Notes under the pieces: model-generated
The model's input: only the letters and a program-made list of their open reading frames with translations
Database searches by the model: none
Told to the model about the DNA's origin: nothing
Position numbers and translations under genes: made by a program
Origin: Sphingopyxis sp. Root154
GTDB taxonomy: Bacteria > Pseudomonadota > Alphaproteobacteria > Sphingomonadales > Sphingomonadaceae
Assembly: GCF_001427105.1 (NCBI RefSeq)
Contig: NZ_LMGI01000001.1
Coordinates: 682,001 to 746,000 of the forward strand
Length of the DNA stretch: 64,000 nt
Direction: 5' to 3'
Part shown: piece after piece, positions 28,759-37,528 of the stretch
Numbering within the stretch: position 1 is the stretch's first letter
How the letters are laid out: each line of letters opens with the position of its first letter

Positions 28759-29697
28759 TCATGGTTCGAGAATGATCGCCCGCCCGGCAAGGTTCCGCGC
28801 GCGCGACAGTTCGTCGGCGGCCGCCTCGCTCAGCCAGTCGCGGAAGCGCGCGATCTTCGCGCTCTGCAGCCGCGCGACGGGATAGACGAACCAGAAGGCA
28901 CGGCCGTCGCCCGCGACGAGGTCGTGCGCGGGGACGAGGCGGCCGGCGGCGATTTCGTCACGGAACAGGATGGGCGAGCCGATCGCGATCCCGTGGCCCG
29001 CGATCGCGGCGGCGATATCCATATGTTCGGCGGCGAGACTGGTGCCGAAGAGGTCGGGCGGCGGGGCCGAGCCGACGCCGAGCGCGCGATACCATAGCGC
29101 CCACCAGTCGGGCCGGCCGAGCAACGGGACGTCGAGCGCCTTGCCGGGATCCGGCAAGCCAGCCGCCGCGGCCTTCAGCGCGGGGGCGCAAAGCGGCATA
29201 AACAGGATCGGGAACAGCCGGACGCTGCGCAGACCGCGCCAGTCGCCGAGCCCGTGGCGGATCGCGGCGTCGAACCGGCCATCGCCCAGCGCCTGTGGTT
29301 CGGCCGATAATTCGAGTTCGATCGCAATGTCGGGGTGCCGCGCGCGGAACAGCCCAAGCCGCGGGGTCAGCCAGCTCGTCCCGAAGGTCGGGAGCGTCGT
29401 CAGCGACAGCCGCGCCTCGTCCCGGTCCTGCGCCTTCACAAAGCTGGCGTGCAGCGCCGCGAAGGCGGCCGTTGCCTCGCGCGCGATCGCGGCGCCGGCG
29501 GCGGTCAGCACGACCTTGTGCGGATGACGGACGAACAGATGCAGCCCGGTCTGCTGTTCGAGCTGGCGGACATGGTAGCTGACCGACGCCGCCGTGGTGC
29601 CGAGCTCCTGCGCGGCGCGGGCGAAACTCTCCAGCCGCGCCGCTGCTTCAAAGGCACGGATCGAAGGCAAGGGCGGAAGCTTGTCGGTGCGGACCAT
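28759..29697 (-). CDS. LysR family transcriptional regulator (GcvA-like)
   Basis: 312 residues. The winged HTH (LPPLPSIRAFEAAARLESFARAAQELGTTAASVSYHVRQLEQQTGLHLFVRHPHKVVLTAAG) is followed by a substrate-binding domain in the GcvA/AmpR style (LSLTTLPTFGTSWLTPRLGLFRARHPDIAIEL). It is divergent from the tandem-domain Tat protein at 29786 with an 88-base gap, so it probably controls that gene and itself. Co-inducer unknown. Confidence 0.92.
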   Translation of the reverse strand: MVRTDKLPPLPSIRAFEAAARLESFARAAQELGTTAASVSYHVRQLEQQTGLHLFVRHPHKVVLTAAGAAIAREATAAFAALHASFVKAQDRDEARLSLTTLPTFGTSWLTPRLGLFRARHPDIAIELELSAEPQALGDGRFDAAIRHGLGDWRGLRSVRLFPILFMPLCAPALKAAAAGLPDPGKALDVPLLGRPDWWALWYRALGVGSAPPPDLFGTSLAAEHMDIAAAIAGHGIAIGSPILFRDEIAAGRLVPAHDLVAGDGRAFWFVYPVARLQSAKIARFRDWLSEAAADELSRARNLAGRAIILEP

Positions 29698-29785
29698 AAA
29701 TATGACTTAGCCTCTACAGCCATTCTTCGCATCCTCAAAGCATCGCGCGCGGGGCAGACCAAGCCATCCATTCGCTGGAGGCCCG

Positions 29786-30880
29786 ATGACCCATCTTCCC
29801 GCTTCGCTCGACCGCCGCCGCCTGCTCGAAACGATGCTATTTGCCGGCGGCGCCGCCGCGTTCGGTGTGCCCGCTTGGGGCCAAGCCTTGCCATCCGGAA
29901 GCAGCGACGCGCATCGCGCCGACTGGCAATGGCTGGTCGGCAACTGGAACGTCTGGCACCGGCGGCTGAAGGAGCGCCTCGCGGGCAGCGACGACTGGGC
30001 CGAATTCAGCGGCAGGAGCGCGTGCTGGCTGACGCTGGGCGGGCTCGGGACGATCGACGACAATATCCTCGACCTGCCCGGCGGCGAATATCGCGGCTTC
30101 GGTATCCGCGCATTCGACCCGGCCACACAGCGATGGGCGATCTGGTGGGTCGACGGGCGCAACCCGACGCACATCGAGCCGCCGGTGATCGGACGTTTCG
30201 ACGGCGACGAGGGCGTCTTTGCCGGACGCGATACATATAAGGGGCAGGATATCGCGGTCCGGTTTCGCTGGCACGAAATCCACGGCCCGCGGCCGCACTG
30301 GGACCAGGGGTTTTCGACCGATGGCGGCGCGACGTGGGAGATCAACTGGCGAAACTATTTCACGCGCACTGCCGCTGCGCCGACGCCGCTGCCATTGCTG
30401 GCCGAAGAGGCGCCGAACGCCCGCGACTTCGCCTTTCTGGTCGGCAGCTGGAAGGTGCGGCACCGCCGGCTAAAAAAGCGGCTCGCGGGAAACCGCGACT
30501 GGATCGATTTCGACGGGACGCTGGTGAACTGGCCCGTGCTCGGCGGGCGCGGTAACGTCGGCGACAATGTGATGAATTTTCCCGGCGCGCCGTTCCGCGG
30601 GGTCGGCATTCGTGCGCTCGATCCGGCGACGGGCGAATGGCTGAGCTGGTGGCTCGACGGGCGCAGTCCGACGAGCATCGCGCCGCCGGTGCGTGGCGGC
30701 TTCGCGGGCGGGGTCGGCACCTTTATCGGCGGCGACAGTTTCGAGGGCCGGCCGATCAAGACGCGCGTCCTGTGGTCGCGCATCACCGGCACCTCGGCGC
30801 GCTGGGAGCAGGCATCATCTGCCGACGGCGGCCAAAGCTGGGAGACCAACTGGATCAGCGATTTCGAACGGACGACGTGA
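29786..30880 (+). CDS. Exported protein with two tandem copies of one ~147-residue domain
   Basis: 364 residues. A twin-arginine type signal (LDRRRLLETMLFAGGAAAFG) is followed by two homologous halves, residues 46-192 and 214-360, aligned without gaps at an offset of exactly 168 residues: LVGNWNVWHRRLKERLAG/LVGSWKVRHRRLKKRLAG, WWVDGRNPTHIEPPV/WWLDGRSPTSIAPPV, WEINW/WETNW. The Trp/Gly pattern suggests a calycin-like beta-barrel, similar to DUF1579-type proteins. Function unknown. It begins a three-gene plus-strand unit and faces a LysR gene. Confidence 0.75.
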   Translation: MTHLPASLDRRRLLETMLFAGGAAAFGVPAWGQALPSGSSDAHRADWQWLVGNWNVWHRRLKERLAGSDDWAEFSGRSACWLTLGGLGTIDDNILDLPGGEYRGFGIRAFDPATQRWAIWWVDGRNPTHIEPPVIGRFDGDEGVFAGRDTYKGQDIAVRFRWHEIHGPRPHWDQGFSTDGGATWEINWRNYFTRTAAAPTPLPLLAEEAPNARDFAFLVGSWKVRHRRLKKRLAGNRDWIDFDGTLVNWPVLGGRGNVGDNVMNFPGAPFRGVGIRALDPATGEWLSWWLDGRSPTSIAPPVRGGFAGGVGTFIGGDSFEGRPIKTRVLWSRITGTSARWEQASSADGGQSWETNWISDFERTT

Positions 30881-30881
30881 A

Positions 30882-31769
30882 ATGACGGCGTTTGCCCTCG
30901 CCCTTTCGCTGCTTGTCGCAGCGCCCGCGGTCGAGATCGTCGGCAAGGCCGAGCTGTTTGCGCCCGGCGTCGCCTCGACCGGTCATTCGGACATTCGCCT
31001 GACGATCAGCCCCGACGGCCGAACCGCTTTATGGTTCAGCCGCGACCGGCCGGGCGGACCCGGCGGCTATGACATCTGGATCGCGCGGCGCATCGGGACG
31101 GGATGGTCGCCCGCGACGCCGGTTTCGTTCAATTCGCCGGGGCGCGATTTCGACCCCGCTTTCTCGCGCGACGGGCGCTTCGTCTATTTCTGTTCGGACC
31201 GGCCGGGCGGGATCGGCAAGGACGATCTTTATCGCGTCGCCGTGACCGCGACGGGGTTCGGCACGCCCGAAAATCTGGGGCCAAAGGTCAATAGCGCGTC
31301 AAACGAATATGCGCCGATGCTGTCGCCCGACGGCCGGCAGCTGCTGTTTTCGAGCGACCGGCCGGGCGGGGCCGGAGGACACGACCTTTATACCGCGCGG
31401 CCGAAAGGGCGCGGCTTTGCGCCCGCCGCACCGCTGCGCGGGGCGATCAACACCCCTGCGGACGAATTCGACGCGAGCTTTCTGGCCGACAGCCGGACTT
31501 TGGTCTTCGCCCGCGCGCCGAGCATGAAGGACGACCGTGTCGACCTGTTCGCCGCCACATCGGATGGTGGCCGCTACGACGCCGGAATGATATTACCCCT
31601 CGCGGTGAACGATCCGGTCAAGGACAGCTATGGTCCGATGCTCGACTGGTCGGCGCCGGACCGGCTGACCTTTTCGAGCCAAAGGGGAAGAGCGCAATCG
31701 ATGGAGTTGTACCGCATCACCTATCGCCTTGTATCGAGCAGGATTTCGGGAGGAAAGCATGGCCGATAG
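30882..31769 (+). CDS. Exported PD40/TolB-like beta-propeller protein
   Basis: 295 residues. Short signal peptide (MTAFALALSLLVAAPA), then repeated PD40 blades: ISPDGRTALWFSRDRPGGPGGYDIW, FSRDGRFVYFCSDRPGGIGKDDLY, LSPDGRQLLFSSDRPGGAGGHDLY. Such propellers mediate protein or glycan contacts in the periplasm. The ATG at 30882 lies 1 base after the stop of the tandem-domain gene, which argues for one transcript. The end overlaps the DUF1772 gene by 11 bases. Confidence 0.82.
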   Translation: MTAFALALSLLVAAPAVEIVGKAELFAPGVASTGHSDIRLTISPDGRTALWFSRDRPGGPGGYDIWIARRIGTGWSPATPVSFNSPGRDFDPAFSRDGRFVYFCSDRPGGIGKDDLYRVAVTATGFGTPENLGPKVNSASNEYAPMLSPDGRQLLFSSDRPGGAGGHDLYTARPKGRGFAPAAPLRGAINTPADEFDASFLADSRTLVFARAPSMKDDRVDLFAATSDGGRYDAGMILPLAVNDPVKDSYGPMLDWSAPDRLTFSSQRGRAQSMELYRITYRLVSSRISGGKHGR

Positions 31770-32250
31770 TCTTTTGACCGGCCTCAGCTTCGCCGCCGCC
31801 GCGGGTGCGGCGCTGGTCGGTGGGGTCTTCTTCGGTTTTTCGAACTTCATCATGGCCGGGCTTGGACGGCTCGCACCCGAACAGGGCGCGAGCGCGATGA
31901 ATTCGATCAACGTCACGGTGATCAATCCCGCCTTCATGACCGCGCTGTTCGGCACCGGGCTGCTGTGCCTGATCGCGGCGGCAATGGCGCTGGGGTCGCT
32001 CGGCACGCTCGACGGCAAGCTGATCCTCTCCGCCGCGCTGCTCTATGTCATCGGCTGCGACGGGGTCACGATGGCGCTGAACGTGCCGCTCAACAATGCG
32101 CTCACCGCCACACCGGTGGGCACCCCCGAGGGCGCGGCGCTGTGGACGCGCTATCTCAAGGACTGGACCTTCTGGAACTCGGTCCGGACCGCGGCGAGCT
32201 TTGCCGCCGCGATGCTGTTCGTTGCCGCAGGGGTATGCCGCGCCGCCTGA
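31759..32250 (+). CDS. DUF1772 (anthrone oxygenase-like) membrane protein
   Basis: 163 residues with four hydrophobic segments (LSFAAAAGAALVGGVFFGFSNFIM, MTALFGTGLLCLIAAAMALG, LILSAALLYVIGCDGVTMAL, AASFAAAMLFVAAGV). The FSNFIM and NVPLNNAL motifs are DUF1772 features; the family is loosely related to anthrone oxygenases. It starts with a good ribosome site (AGGAAAG) inside the end of the propeller gene. Convergent with the sigma factor gene, 3 bases apart. Confidence 0.8.
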   Translation: MADSLLTGLSFAAAAGAALVGGVFFGFSNFIMAGLGRLAPEQGASAMNSINVTVINPAFMTALFGTGLLCLIAAAMALGSLGTLDGKLILSAALLYVIGCDGVTMALNVPLNNALTATPVGTPEGAALWTRYLKDWTFWNSVRTAASFAAAMLFVAAGVCRAA

Positions 32251-32253
32251 CCG

Positions 32254-33132
32254 TCAGTGCATGTGCTTCAGCTTGTCGGGGTTGCGCATGACATAGATGG
32301 CGGAGACCTTGCCGTCCGCAATCTCGAGCGCGGTGGTCTGGAGCTCGCCGTCGGCCTCGCGCGTGACGAAACCCGGCAGGCCGTTGATCGTGCCGGCGTG
32401 GACGAGCGTCGAGCCATATTTGCCGAACAGCACCGCAAGGCTGCGGTGCAATTTCAGTACGATGTCATAGCCGAGAACCGGCTCCATCGCGGCAGGGCGC
32501 TTGCCGCCGCCGTCGGACCACATGCCAACGTCCGCGGCCAATAGCTTGCCGAGCGCGCCCATGTCGCCGCTGCGCGATGCCGCGAAAAAGGCGTTGGCGA
32601 TCTGGAGTCCCTGCTCTTTCTCGAGCTTGTAGCGCGGGCGGGCGTCGCGGACGTGGGTGCGCGCGCGGGCGGCGAGCTGGCGCGTCGCGGCGGGATCGCG
32701 GTCGATCGTCTTCGCCACCTCTTCGAACTCGACGCCAAAGACATCGTGGAGCAGGAAAGCGGCGCGTTCAAGCGGCGAGAGGCGTTCGAGCGCGAGCATC
32801 AGCGGCAGCGTGACATCGTCCTCTTCCTCCTCCTCGACCAAAGGGTCGGGGAGCCAGGGGCCGACATAGGTCTCGCGCTGGTTTCGCGCCGACTTGATCT
32901 GGTCGAGGCAGAGCCGCGTCACCGTGCGGCGGAGGAAGGCCGCGGGCTCGCGCACCGCGTCGCGGTCGGTGGCAAGCCAGCGGATAAAGGCATCCTGCAC
33001 CACATCCTCGGCATCGGCGACCGAGCCGAGCATGCGGTAGGCGACGCGGGTGAGGAGCGGACGCAGCGGGTCGAAACTGACCGCCGCGTCCGCCGCCGCA
33101 TCGATGCCGCCGCGGATGCCTTCGGAGGTCAT
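32254..33132 (-). CDS. ECF41-type RNA polymerase sigma factor (SigJ-like)
   Basis: 292 residues. Sigma region 2 (LRPLLTRVAYRMLGSVADAEDVVQDAFIRWL) and region 4 (LPLMLALERLSPLERAAFLLHDVFGVEFEEVAKTIDRDPAATRQLAARARTHV) are followed by a SnoaL/NTF2-like C-terminal domain ending YVMRNPDKLKHMH. That fused domain defines ECF41, where it regulates the sigma factor in place of an anti-sigma protein. The start at 33132 overlaps the stop of the CMD gene by 1 base, so the two are co-expressed. Confidence 0.92.
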   Translation of the reverse strand: MTSEGIRGGIDAAADAAVSFDPLRPLLTRVAYRMLGSVADAEDVVQDAFIRWLATDRDAVREPAAFLRRTVTRLCLDQIKSARNQRETYVGPWLPDPLVEEEEEDDVTLPLMLALERLSPLERAAFLLHDVFGVEFEEVAKTIDRDPAATRQLAARARTHVRDARPRYKLEKEQGLQIANAFFAASRSGDMGALGKLLAADVGMWSDGGGKRPAAMEPVLGYDIVLKLHRSLAVLFGKYGSTLVHAGTINGLPGFVTREADGELQTTALEIADGKVSAIYVMRNPDKLKHMH

Positions 33133-33590
33133 CAGGCGGCCTTCGCCGGCGCGCCGCCTTCGTACCAGAGGTCGAAGCCGACCGCGATACGGTTCCAGCC
33201 ATTGATGACGTTGATCATCACCGTCAGGTTCATCTGTTCCTCGGGCGTGAAATGCGCTTCGAGCGCGTCCTTTGCGGCCTTTTGTGTGTGCCCTCCCGAC
33301 AACATGGTCAAGGCGTCGGTCCATGCCAGTGCGGCGCGTTCACGGTCGGAGAAGACCGGGGCTTCGCGCCACGCCGACAGCAGATAGATGCGCTGTTCGG
33401 TCTCGCCCTTCGCGCGGGCGTCGGCGGTGTGCATATTGATGCAGTTCGCGCAGCCGTTGAGGATCGACGAACGGATCTTCACCAGTTCGATCAGGCTCGT
33501 CTCGAGGCTCTTTTCGGCCGCGAGGCTGACCGCCATCCACTGTTTCATCAGTTGCGGCGAGGCGGCGAAGGGGTCGGTTACCTTGGTCAT
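33132..33590 (-). CDS. Carboxymuconolactone decarboxylase family protein (AhpD-like), ECF41 partner
   Basis: 152 residues with the AhpD-type redox motif in RSSILNGCANCINMHTADARA (CxxC plus His). Such CMD proteins are one of the three standard partners of ECF41 sigma factors (with oxidoreductases and epimerases). The gene is preceded by a perfect ECF41-type promoter, so it is the likely main target of the sigma factor encoded just behind it. The start has a good ribosome site (AAAGGAG). The substrate is unknown; alkylhydroperoxidase activity is possible. Confidence 0.9.
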   Translation of the reverse strand: MTKVTDPFAASPQLMKQWMAVSLAAEKSLETSLIELVKIRSSILNGCANCINMHTADARAKGETEQRIYLLSAWREAPVFSDRERAALAWTDALTMLSGGHTQKAAKDALEAHFTPEEQMNLTVMINVINGWNRIAVGFDLWYEGGAPAKAA

Positions 33591-33622
33591 GTCGTGTCTC
33601 CTTTAAGCGGTTGTACGGACAT

Positions 33623-33649
33623 GACGAGGCAGGATCGGCGCGTGTGACA
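33623..33649 (-). promoter_or_regulatory. ECF41-type promoter of the CMD-sigma operon
   Basis: Reading the minus strand, TGTCACA (33649-33643) and CGTC (33626-33623) are separated by exactly 16 bases. This is the published ECF41 consensus as I recall it, and lies 33 bases before the CMD start codon, so the sigma factor should activate its own operon. Confidence 0.8.
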
Positions 33650-33728
33650 TGATATGCGAAAAAAATTCGCGTCGGCCGAAAAATCGGTTAGCCTCCCCGC
33701 CTCGACAATCGGAATGAGGGGGAAAATC

Positions 33729-34109
33729 ATGAAGTTTCTCGATGGTTTCGGCGAACAGGCCTATGGGTTGCTGCGTATTGTTTCGGGCCTGCTGTTCCTT
33801 GCGCATGGCGTGCAGAAGTTCTTCAATTTTCCCGTAGCCTTCCCGATGCCGCTCAATCCGATGATGTATGCGGCGGGGACGATCGAGCTGGTCGCGGGCG
33901 GCCTGATCATCATCGGCCTGTTCACCCGCCCCGCGGCGTTCGTCGCGAGCGGGATGGCGGCGGTCGGTTACTGGACGGCGCACGCGACGCAGGGGCTTTA
34001 TCCAATCGTCAATGGGGGCGAGACGATCATCCTCTACTGCTTCATCTTCCTGTTCGTCGCGACGCGCGGCGCGGGCATCTGGAGCGTCGACGGCGCGACG
34101 AGGAAATAG
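33729..34109 (+). CDS. DoxX family membrane protein
   Basis: 126 residues with four hydrophobic segments; LLRIVSGLLFLAHGVQKFF and GTIELVAGGLIIIGLFTRPAAFVASGMAAVGY are the DoxX signature. In other bacteria such proteins assist thiol-stress defence or form part of quinone-linked oxidoreductases. The start at 33729 follows GAGGGGG at a good distance. It is divergent from the CMD gene, so the 138-base gap also contains the ECF41 promoter on the other strand. Confidence 0.85.
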   Translation: MKFLDGFGEQAYGLLRIVSGLLFLAHGVQKFFNFPVAFPMPLNPMMYAAGTIELVAGGLIIIGLFTRPAAFVASGMAAVGYWTAHATQGLYPIVNGGETIILYCFIFLFVATRGAGIWSVDGATRK

Positions 34110-34123
34110 ACGCCGGCAAAATA

Positions 34124-34149
34124 GGGGGCGGCCCTTTCGGACCGCCCCC
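34124..34149. terminator. Hairpin terminator between doxX and DUF6607 genes
   Basis: GGGGGCGG (34124-34131) pairs with CCGCCCCC (34142-34149) around a short loop, between convergent genes. AGTTT follows. Probably bidirectional. Confidence 0.65.
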
Positions 34150-34177
34150 AGTTTCGGGCTTCACATGGTGAAGGTCG

Positions 34178-35155
34178 TCAAAGCTTGCGGGTGTTGGTCT
34201 CGATCAGCTTCTTCGCCTCGGCGATCGCCTTGGCCGTCGTCAGTTTCTTTTCCTGAACCTCATCGGCCATTTCGAGCAGGCGGCCGCTGATCACGGTGCC
34301 GGTCTGCGCCTCCTCGTTGATCGCGATGCCGCCCTTGGCGGCGGCGACGCGGTTCCATTCAGCGCGGACGGCGGCCCAATAATCCTTGGTCGCGGCCCAA
34401 TAATCGTCGGCAGCCTTCACGTCATACTGATCATATTTGATATAGGTGTTGAGGACATATTCCTGGACGATCGGCACCAGCTTGCCGTCCTTCGTCCCCA
34501 TCTTGGTGTTGTCCTGCCAGTGCACCCAGCCATCGGGCGAAGGCTGGTGGCGGTTGATCGAGAGGTAGCGATCGTAGACCGGATTGCGCACGGCGTCGCG
34601 GCGCGCGAGCGGGCGCCACGTCCAGTTCGAGCGCCAGCGGCGGACGCCGCCCTGCGTTTCGAACTGGCCCCAGCCGCCATATCTAGGGGAATCGTCTACC
34701 TGATAGACCGTCTGCGACCAGCGGCCGGTGCGCATCTTTTCCGGGACATCCTCCCACGTCCATGCGTTGCGATCGGAGTAGACGAGCACCTTTGCGGGCT
34801 CATATTCCCAGTCCTGACGCCAATGCTTGATGATCATGCTCTTGTCGTCGTCGTCGGTGATGACGAGCATATGCTGCAGGCTGATCTTGCGGCCGGTGTC
34901 CTCGATCACGCGAACGACCTCGTTGCCGCCCGAGCGCTTGGGCTCGAGCACTTCATACGCCGGATCCCAGCGCGTCGATTCCTGCATGTTGAAGCTGACG
35001 CGGTAATTGCCCGCCATCGCGAGAATGTCGGCGCGGTCCTGCTCGAAATTGGCGGCGGCCGCCTCGGCGGCGATCGGCGGGTGCGCCGAGGCGACGACCG
35101 GCAGCGCGGCGGAGAGCAGCAACAGGCCGGCGGCGATTTTGCGATATGTTTTCAT
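34178..35155 (-). CDS. DUF6607 family exported protein
   Basis: 325 residues with a signal peptide (KIAAGLLLLSAALPVVASA). The mature part is Trp/Tyr/Asp-rich (MAGNYRVSFNMQESTRWDPAYEV, IIKHWRQDWEYEP, RRWRSNWTWRPLARRDAVRNPVYDRYLSINRHQPSPDGWVHWQDN), matching DUF6607. It follows the heme-type TonB receptor by 22 bases and is thus probably in the same iron-controlled unit. A periplasmic part in heme or iron handling is inferred from this pairing only. Confidence 0.8.
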   Translation of the reverse strand: MKTYRKIAAGLLLLSAALPVVASAHPPIAAEAAAANFEQDRADILAMAGNYRVSFNMQESTRWDPAYEVLEPKRSGGNEVVRVIEDTGRKISLQHMLVITDDDDKSMIIKHWRQDWEYEPAKVLVYSDRNAWTWEDVPEKMRTGRWSQTVYQVDDSPRYGGWGQFETQGGVRRWRSNWTWRPLARRDAVRNPVYDRYLSINRHQPSPDGWVHWQDNTKMGTKDGKLVPIVQEYVLNTYIKYDQYDVKAADDYWAATKDYWAAVRAEWNRVAAAKGGIAINEEAQTGTVISGRLLEMADEVQEKKLTTAKAIAEAKKLIETNTRKL

Positions 35156-35177
35156 CGATGCAGTCCTTCATTCTGTT

Positions 35178-37448
35178 TTAAAAGCGGAAGCTGAGCGACA
35201 CGCTCGCGTTGCGGCCGGGCTGGGTATAGGCATCGGCGCTCGCCGGATTGGTCGGGCTCGTTGCCGTCCCGCCCATCGCGAGGCCGCGCACATCGCTCCA
35301 CCAGCTATATTTCTTGTCGAGGATGTTGAAGACGCCCGCGCGCAGCGTGAGCTTGTCCATCACCCGCACGAACGCCGTCGCGTCGAGGATCGTGAAGGCG
35401 TCGGGGCGGAAGCATGTAGGGGTGCAGAGTCCCGTCGTGCGCGACGCTTCCTTGCGACCGGCGTGCGTCACGATGATCTGGCCGCCGAAGCGCCCTTCGC
35501 GTTCGCGATAGCCGACGCCGGCGACGAGCTTTAGCGGATCGATCGACGACAGCGGCGAGCGCATGCCGTCGGGGTCGATGATGTCACCCTTCGCATAGGA
35601 TAGGGCGAGCGTCGTATACAGGCCGGACGACGCTCGCCCCTCGAACCGCGCCTCGGCCCCTTTGACCCGGACGCGATCGAGATTCACGAATTGATAGAGG
35701 ATGGGATTGGCGATCGTCCCGACGCCGCCCACCTGTTCCTGGCTGATGAAATCCTTGTACCGCGCCGAAAAGCCGGTGACGTCGAGGCTGATTGCGTCGC
35801 TGGAAAAGCGCACGCCGCCTTCGAAGCTTTCGCTCCGCTCTGGCCCGAGATCGGGGTTCGGAAGCGTGCGGTACGAGAAGAAGGGCGAGGTGAGGTTTTC
35901 GAAGAACTGGTTGACCTGCCCCGGCTCCGGCGCCTTGAAGCCGGTCGCATAATTGGCGAACAGCCGGACCTCATCGGTGATCTTCCACACCGCGCCGAAT
36001 TTGGGCGAGACGCGCGAGCCGTCCTGCTTCGCGCCCTGGAAGGCCGGCAGCAGCGGGTCGTTGTCGGGCGACAGGTCGTACCAGTCGAAGCGCAGCGCCG
36101 GGTAGAGGAGCAGGCGCCCCTCGGCGACCGCGATCTCGTCGCCGACGAACAGCCCGGCACGAGTAAAATCAGTGCTCGGGAAAGCCCGCGTCGGATAGGT
36201 CTCGCCCACGGGCGGGACGGTGCCGCCGCGCAGGCCCTGCTGGCGCGTCTGGCTGATGTCGCCGCCAAAGACGAGACGGTGGGTGATCGCGCCCGTCGCG
36301 AAATCGGCGCGTGCGTCGGCCGAGGCACCAAAGACGCGGTTCTCGAAGGTGTTGAGGCGCGTGCGGTCGGCCGACGGGGTGCGGTCTTCCTCGGTATATT
36401 GCCGATCCTCGCCGTCCTGCCAGTAGAGCGCGACGCGCGCGAAATCGATCGCCCCCTCGCCTTCCCAGCTCCAGTCGAGCGAGACGCGCTTGCGTTCCCC
36501 CGTGTCGAAGCCTTCGAGGCGGTCGACGGTCGCGCCAAGGCCGTTCGGGCCGAGGCCGCTGAGCCCGTTGGTATAGAGGCGCGTGTCGAGATATTCGCCG
36601 GTCAGCCGAAGCTTATGGCCATTGGCCGGGTCATAGACGATGCGCGCGAGCGCGGCGTCCGAACGGCCATCCTGCGGGTTGGCGAGCGTGCGCGTCGGGC
36701 CGATGCCGTTCGCGGTGCCAAGGCTGCCCTGATTTTCGAGTTCCTTGTAATCGCGGCGCGTATAGGCCGCCATCACCGACCAGTCGCCGCTGCGCCCCGC
36801 GAGGATCGCGGTTTCGCTGAATTCCTCGTCGGCGCTGCTGTAACCGGCGCGAAGCAGGCCGCCGACATTCTTGCCCGCCTCGAGGAAATCGACGGGGTCG
36901 GAAGTGATGAAGCTGACCGCGCCCGCCAGACCGTCGCTGCCATAGAGCGCCGACGACGGGCCGCGCAGGATCTCGACCGATTTGACGAGGCCAAGGTCGA
37001 CATAATTACCGCGCCCCGACGCCTGCGCGCCGAAGCTGAAGCCGTCGGGAACGCGGACGCCGTCGACCTGGATCAGCACGCGGTTGCCGCCGATGCCGCG
37101 GATGTTGAAGCTGTCGTTACCCGCACGGCCGGTGGCGCCGAGCGCGGCGCCGAAGCGCGCGGGCTGGCGCTGGACGCTGACGCCGGGTTCGAAGCGAACC
37201 AGGTCGCGGATGTCGGTGACGAGTTCGTCGGCGATCTGCTCGTCGCTCTTCACGGTGACGGTGACCGGAATATCCTCGGCCTTCACCGCGGTGCGCGTCG
37301 CGGTGACGACGATGCGGTTCTTGAGCGACACCCAATATTCGCCGTCATTGTCCTGCGCAAAGGCCGGCGAAGCCGTCGCGGCGAGCGCGAGGCCCAGCGC
37401 GCTGCCAGCGGCAAGGCGGGATACGGACGGCAAATTTCGGATGTTCAA
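35178..37448 (-). CDS. TonB-dependent heme/hemoglobin-type receptor
   Basis: 756 residues from a TTG start at 37448 with AGGGGA seven bases upstream. An in-frame ATG at 37493 would translate through the Fur-like palindrome, so TTG is preferred. Signal peptide ends ASPAFA; TonB box-like IVVTATRT, plug (FNIRGIGGNRVLIQVDGVRVPDG, VEILRGPSSALYGSDGLAGAVSF) and a barrel with FANYATGFKAPEPGQVN and ending SLSFRF. The pattern matches hemoglobin/heme receptors of the HmuR/HutA type. Cotranscribed with the DUF6607 gene. Confidence 0.88.
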   Translation of the reverse strand: MNIRNLPSVSRLAAGSALGLALAATASPAFAQDNDGEYWVSLKNRIVVTATRTAVKAEDIPVTVTVKSDEQIADELVTDIRDLVRFEPGVSVQRQPARFGAALGATGRAGNDSFNIRGIGGNRVLIQVDGVRVPDGFSFGAQASGRGNYVDLGLVKSVEILRGPSSALYGSDGLAGAVSFITSDPVDFLEAGKNVGGLLRAGYSSADEEFSETAILAGRSGDWSVMAAYTRRDYKELENQGSLGTANGIGPTRTLANPQDGRSDAALARIVYDPANGHKLRLTGEYLDTRLYTNGLSGLGPNGLGATVDRLEGFDTGERKRVSLDWSWEGEGAIDFARVALYWQDGEDRQYTEEDRTPSADRTRLNTFENRVFGASADARADFATGAITHRLVFGGDISQTRQQGLRGGTVPPVGETYPTRAFPSTDFTRAGLFVGDEIAVAEGRLLLYPALRFDWYDLSPDNDPLLPAFQGAKQDGSRVSPKFGAVWKITDEVRLFANYATGFKAPEPGQVNQFFENLTSPFFSYRTLPNPDLGPERSESFEGGVRFSSDAISLDVTGFSARYKDFISQEQVGGVGTIANPILYQFVNLDRVRVKGAEARFEGRASSGLYTTLALSYAKGDIIDPDGMRSPLSSIDPLKLVAGVGYREREGRFGGQIIVTHAGRKEASRTTGLCTPTCFRPDAFTILDATAFVRVMDKLTLRAGVFNILDKKYSWWSDVRGLAMGGTATSPTNPASADAYTQPGRNASVSLSFRF

Positions 37449-37465
37449 TTTTCTTCCCCTAAATG

Positions 37466-37484
37466 ATTGCGATTGACTCGCAAT
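37466..37484. promoter_or_regulatory. Fur-box-like palindrome upstream of the heme receptor
   Basis: ATTGCGA-TTGAC-TCGCAAT is a perfect 7-5-7 dyad close to Fur boxes of many proteobacteria, 18 bases upstream of the chosen TTG start. A Fur gene is present in the window at 41 kb. Confidence 0.6.
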
Positions 37485-37528
37485 AGCGGTCATCTAGGCG
37501 GGGAAATTCAGGGGGTCAATATGCTATT

